Shown here in pieces: positions 63,363 to 64,000 of a stretch of DNA of 64,000 nt; the first letter of the stretch is position 1, and every line of letters starts with the position of its first letter. The notes below the pieces were generated by a model. That model was not told where the DNA came from. It saw nothing but the letters and a program-made list of their open reading frames with translations, and made no database searches. A program made the translations under genes and the position numbers. The DNA comes from Centropus unirufus (taxonomy: Eukaryota > Chordata > Aves > Cuculiformes > Centropidae), in NCBI GenBank assembly GCA_013397695.1, contig VYZI01000043.1:997015-1061014 (forward strand), in the 5' to 3' direction.

Positions 63363-64000
63363 CTGGAAAAGGACATAATGACAATAGTAAGCTACTCCCA
63401 AAATCTCACCCCACTTCAATTTTTAAGTCAGATCGCACTCCAAGCAACTATCTGTAAGCTATGAGAAAGCTCTAATCAAAATACTTTTCACCTTACTCCT
63501 CTTCACCTAAAACCTGAACTGCCAAGCTTCAGTTTTAAGGTCTTTCTTAAGCATAAAAGACCAAAAAGACACCAAACAGCAACAGTATTTTTCCCCTCCC
63601 ACAAGCTAGTTTACAAAATCATATTTACTATTAAGCAACATGCAAAGTCTCCCCAAAAACCTTTTTTCCCCCGAGATGAAGCATGAATGCAGTGATTTAA
63701 AAAGGTCACCCTTCCGTAACCAAGTAATTAGCATTTTTAAACCATTCCATGGACAGCAATTCCAGAATTCTTGCTGTGCAGAACCCCATCTATGGCTAGA
63801 TGAACACCTACACTTAAAACTATATGCTTACTTTTTTTATTCTATTAGCTACCTACTGACTCAGAGAAAGGAAACAATTTAGTGTAGAGTCAGATACACC
63901 CTGGAGTTGGCACAGAGAAGAACTCCTCAACAGGGAGGAGAGAAAGGCAGAACTGGAACAACCAACATGGAAGCGTAGCTTGTGCTTGCACAGGTCACAA
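63363..64000 (-). other. BTF3L4: BTF3L4 intron, right edge of window
   Basis: Upstream intron sequence. I looked for the exon encoding the short N-terminus ending in an Arg-Ile-Gly-Gly-Lys-like sequence and did not find it. No repeat was recognised. Confidence 0.75.

Noticed and set aside
1..64000. Endogenous retrovirus, DNA transposon, tRNA, rRNA or CRISPR content
   Set aside because: I looked for LTR-like ends, retroviral protein motifs, tRNA B-box sequences and regular direct repeats with spacers and found none that could be supported.

Overview
The window is vertebrate nuclear DNA, most likely from a bird. It has intron-containing genes with GT/AG junctions, a GC-rich promoter region broken by an assembly gap, and several CR1 LINE fragments ending in the typical ATTCTATG-like tail. 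CR1 is the dominant avian (and reptilian) retrotransposon. No bacterial, phage, CRISPR or operon-like content was seen.

Two protein-coding genes could be resolved, both on the minus strand and both running off the window. BTF3L4 (a nascent-polypeptide-associated complex beta-like protein) occupies about 63.4 to 58.6 kb. Its last four coding exons (residues 19-158) are present and its first 18 codons lie beyond the right edge. ZFYVE9 (SARA, the endosomal SMAD anchor) starts at a CpG-rich region around 35.6-37 kb. Seven coding exons run from 15,375 down to 867 and encode roughly residues 1-948: the N-terminal region, the complete FYVE zinc finger, the SMAD-binding segment, the PP1-docking RVWF motif and the start of the SARA C-terminal domain. 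The rest lies off the left edge. All exon phases join without a frameshift. From memory, the same head-to-tail order BTF3L4 then ZFYVE9 exists on human chromosome 1p32, so the block looks like conserved amniote synteny.

Layout, left to right: ZFYVE9 coding exons and short introns (1-15.4 kb, with one CR1 fragment at 5.2 kb and a 111-base gap at 2,054); a long inferred first intron (15.4-35.6 kb) with CR1 pieces at 29.7 and 32.8 kb; a CpG-rich promoter with a 638-base gap (35.5-37.0 kb); an unusual C-rich degenerate repeat field (37.0-37.8 kb); about 20 kb of intergenic DNA with an old CR1/L3-like LINE relic (39.6-41.1 kb), a strong CTCF-like motif (42.17 kb) and more CR1 debris (45.2-46.0 kb); then the BTF3L4 3' end and exons.

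No new multi-gene system is visible. The two genes are not known to act together: SARA works in TGF-beta signalling on early endosomes, BTF3L4 in ribosome-associated chaperoning. The items most worth checking are a 130-codon open frame behind a good splice acceptor inside a BTF3L4 intron, the C-rich repeat next to the ZFYVE9 promoter, the missing promoter sequence, and the CTCF-like site between the genes.
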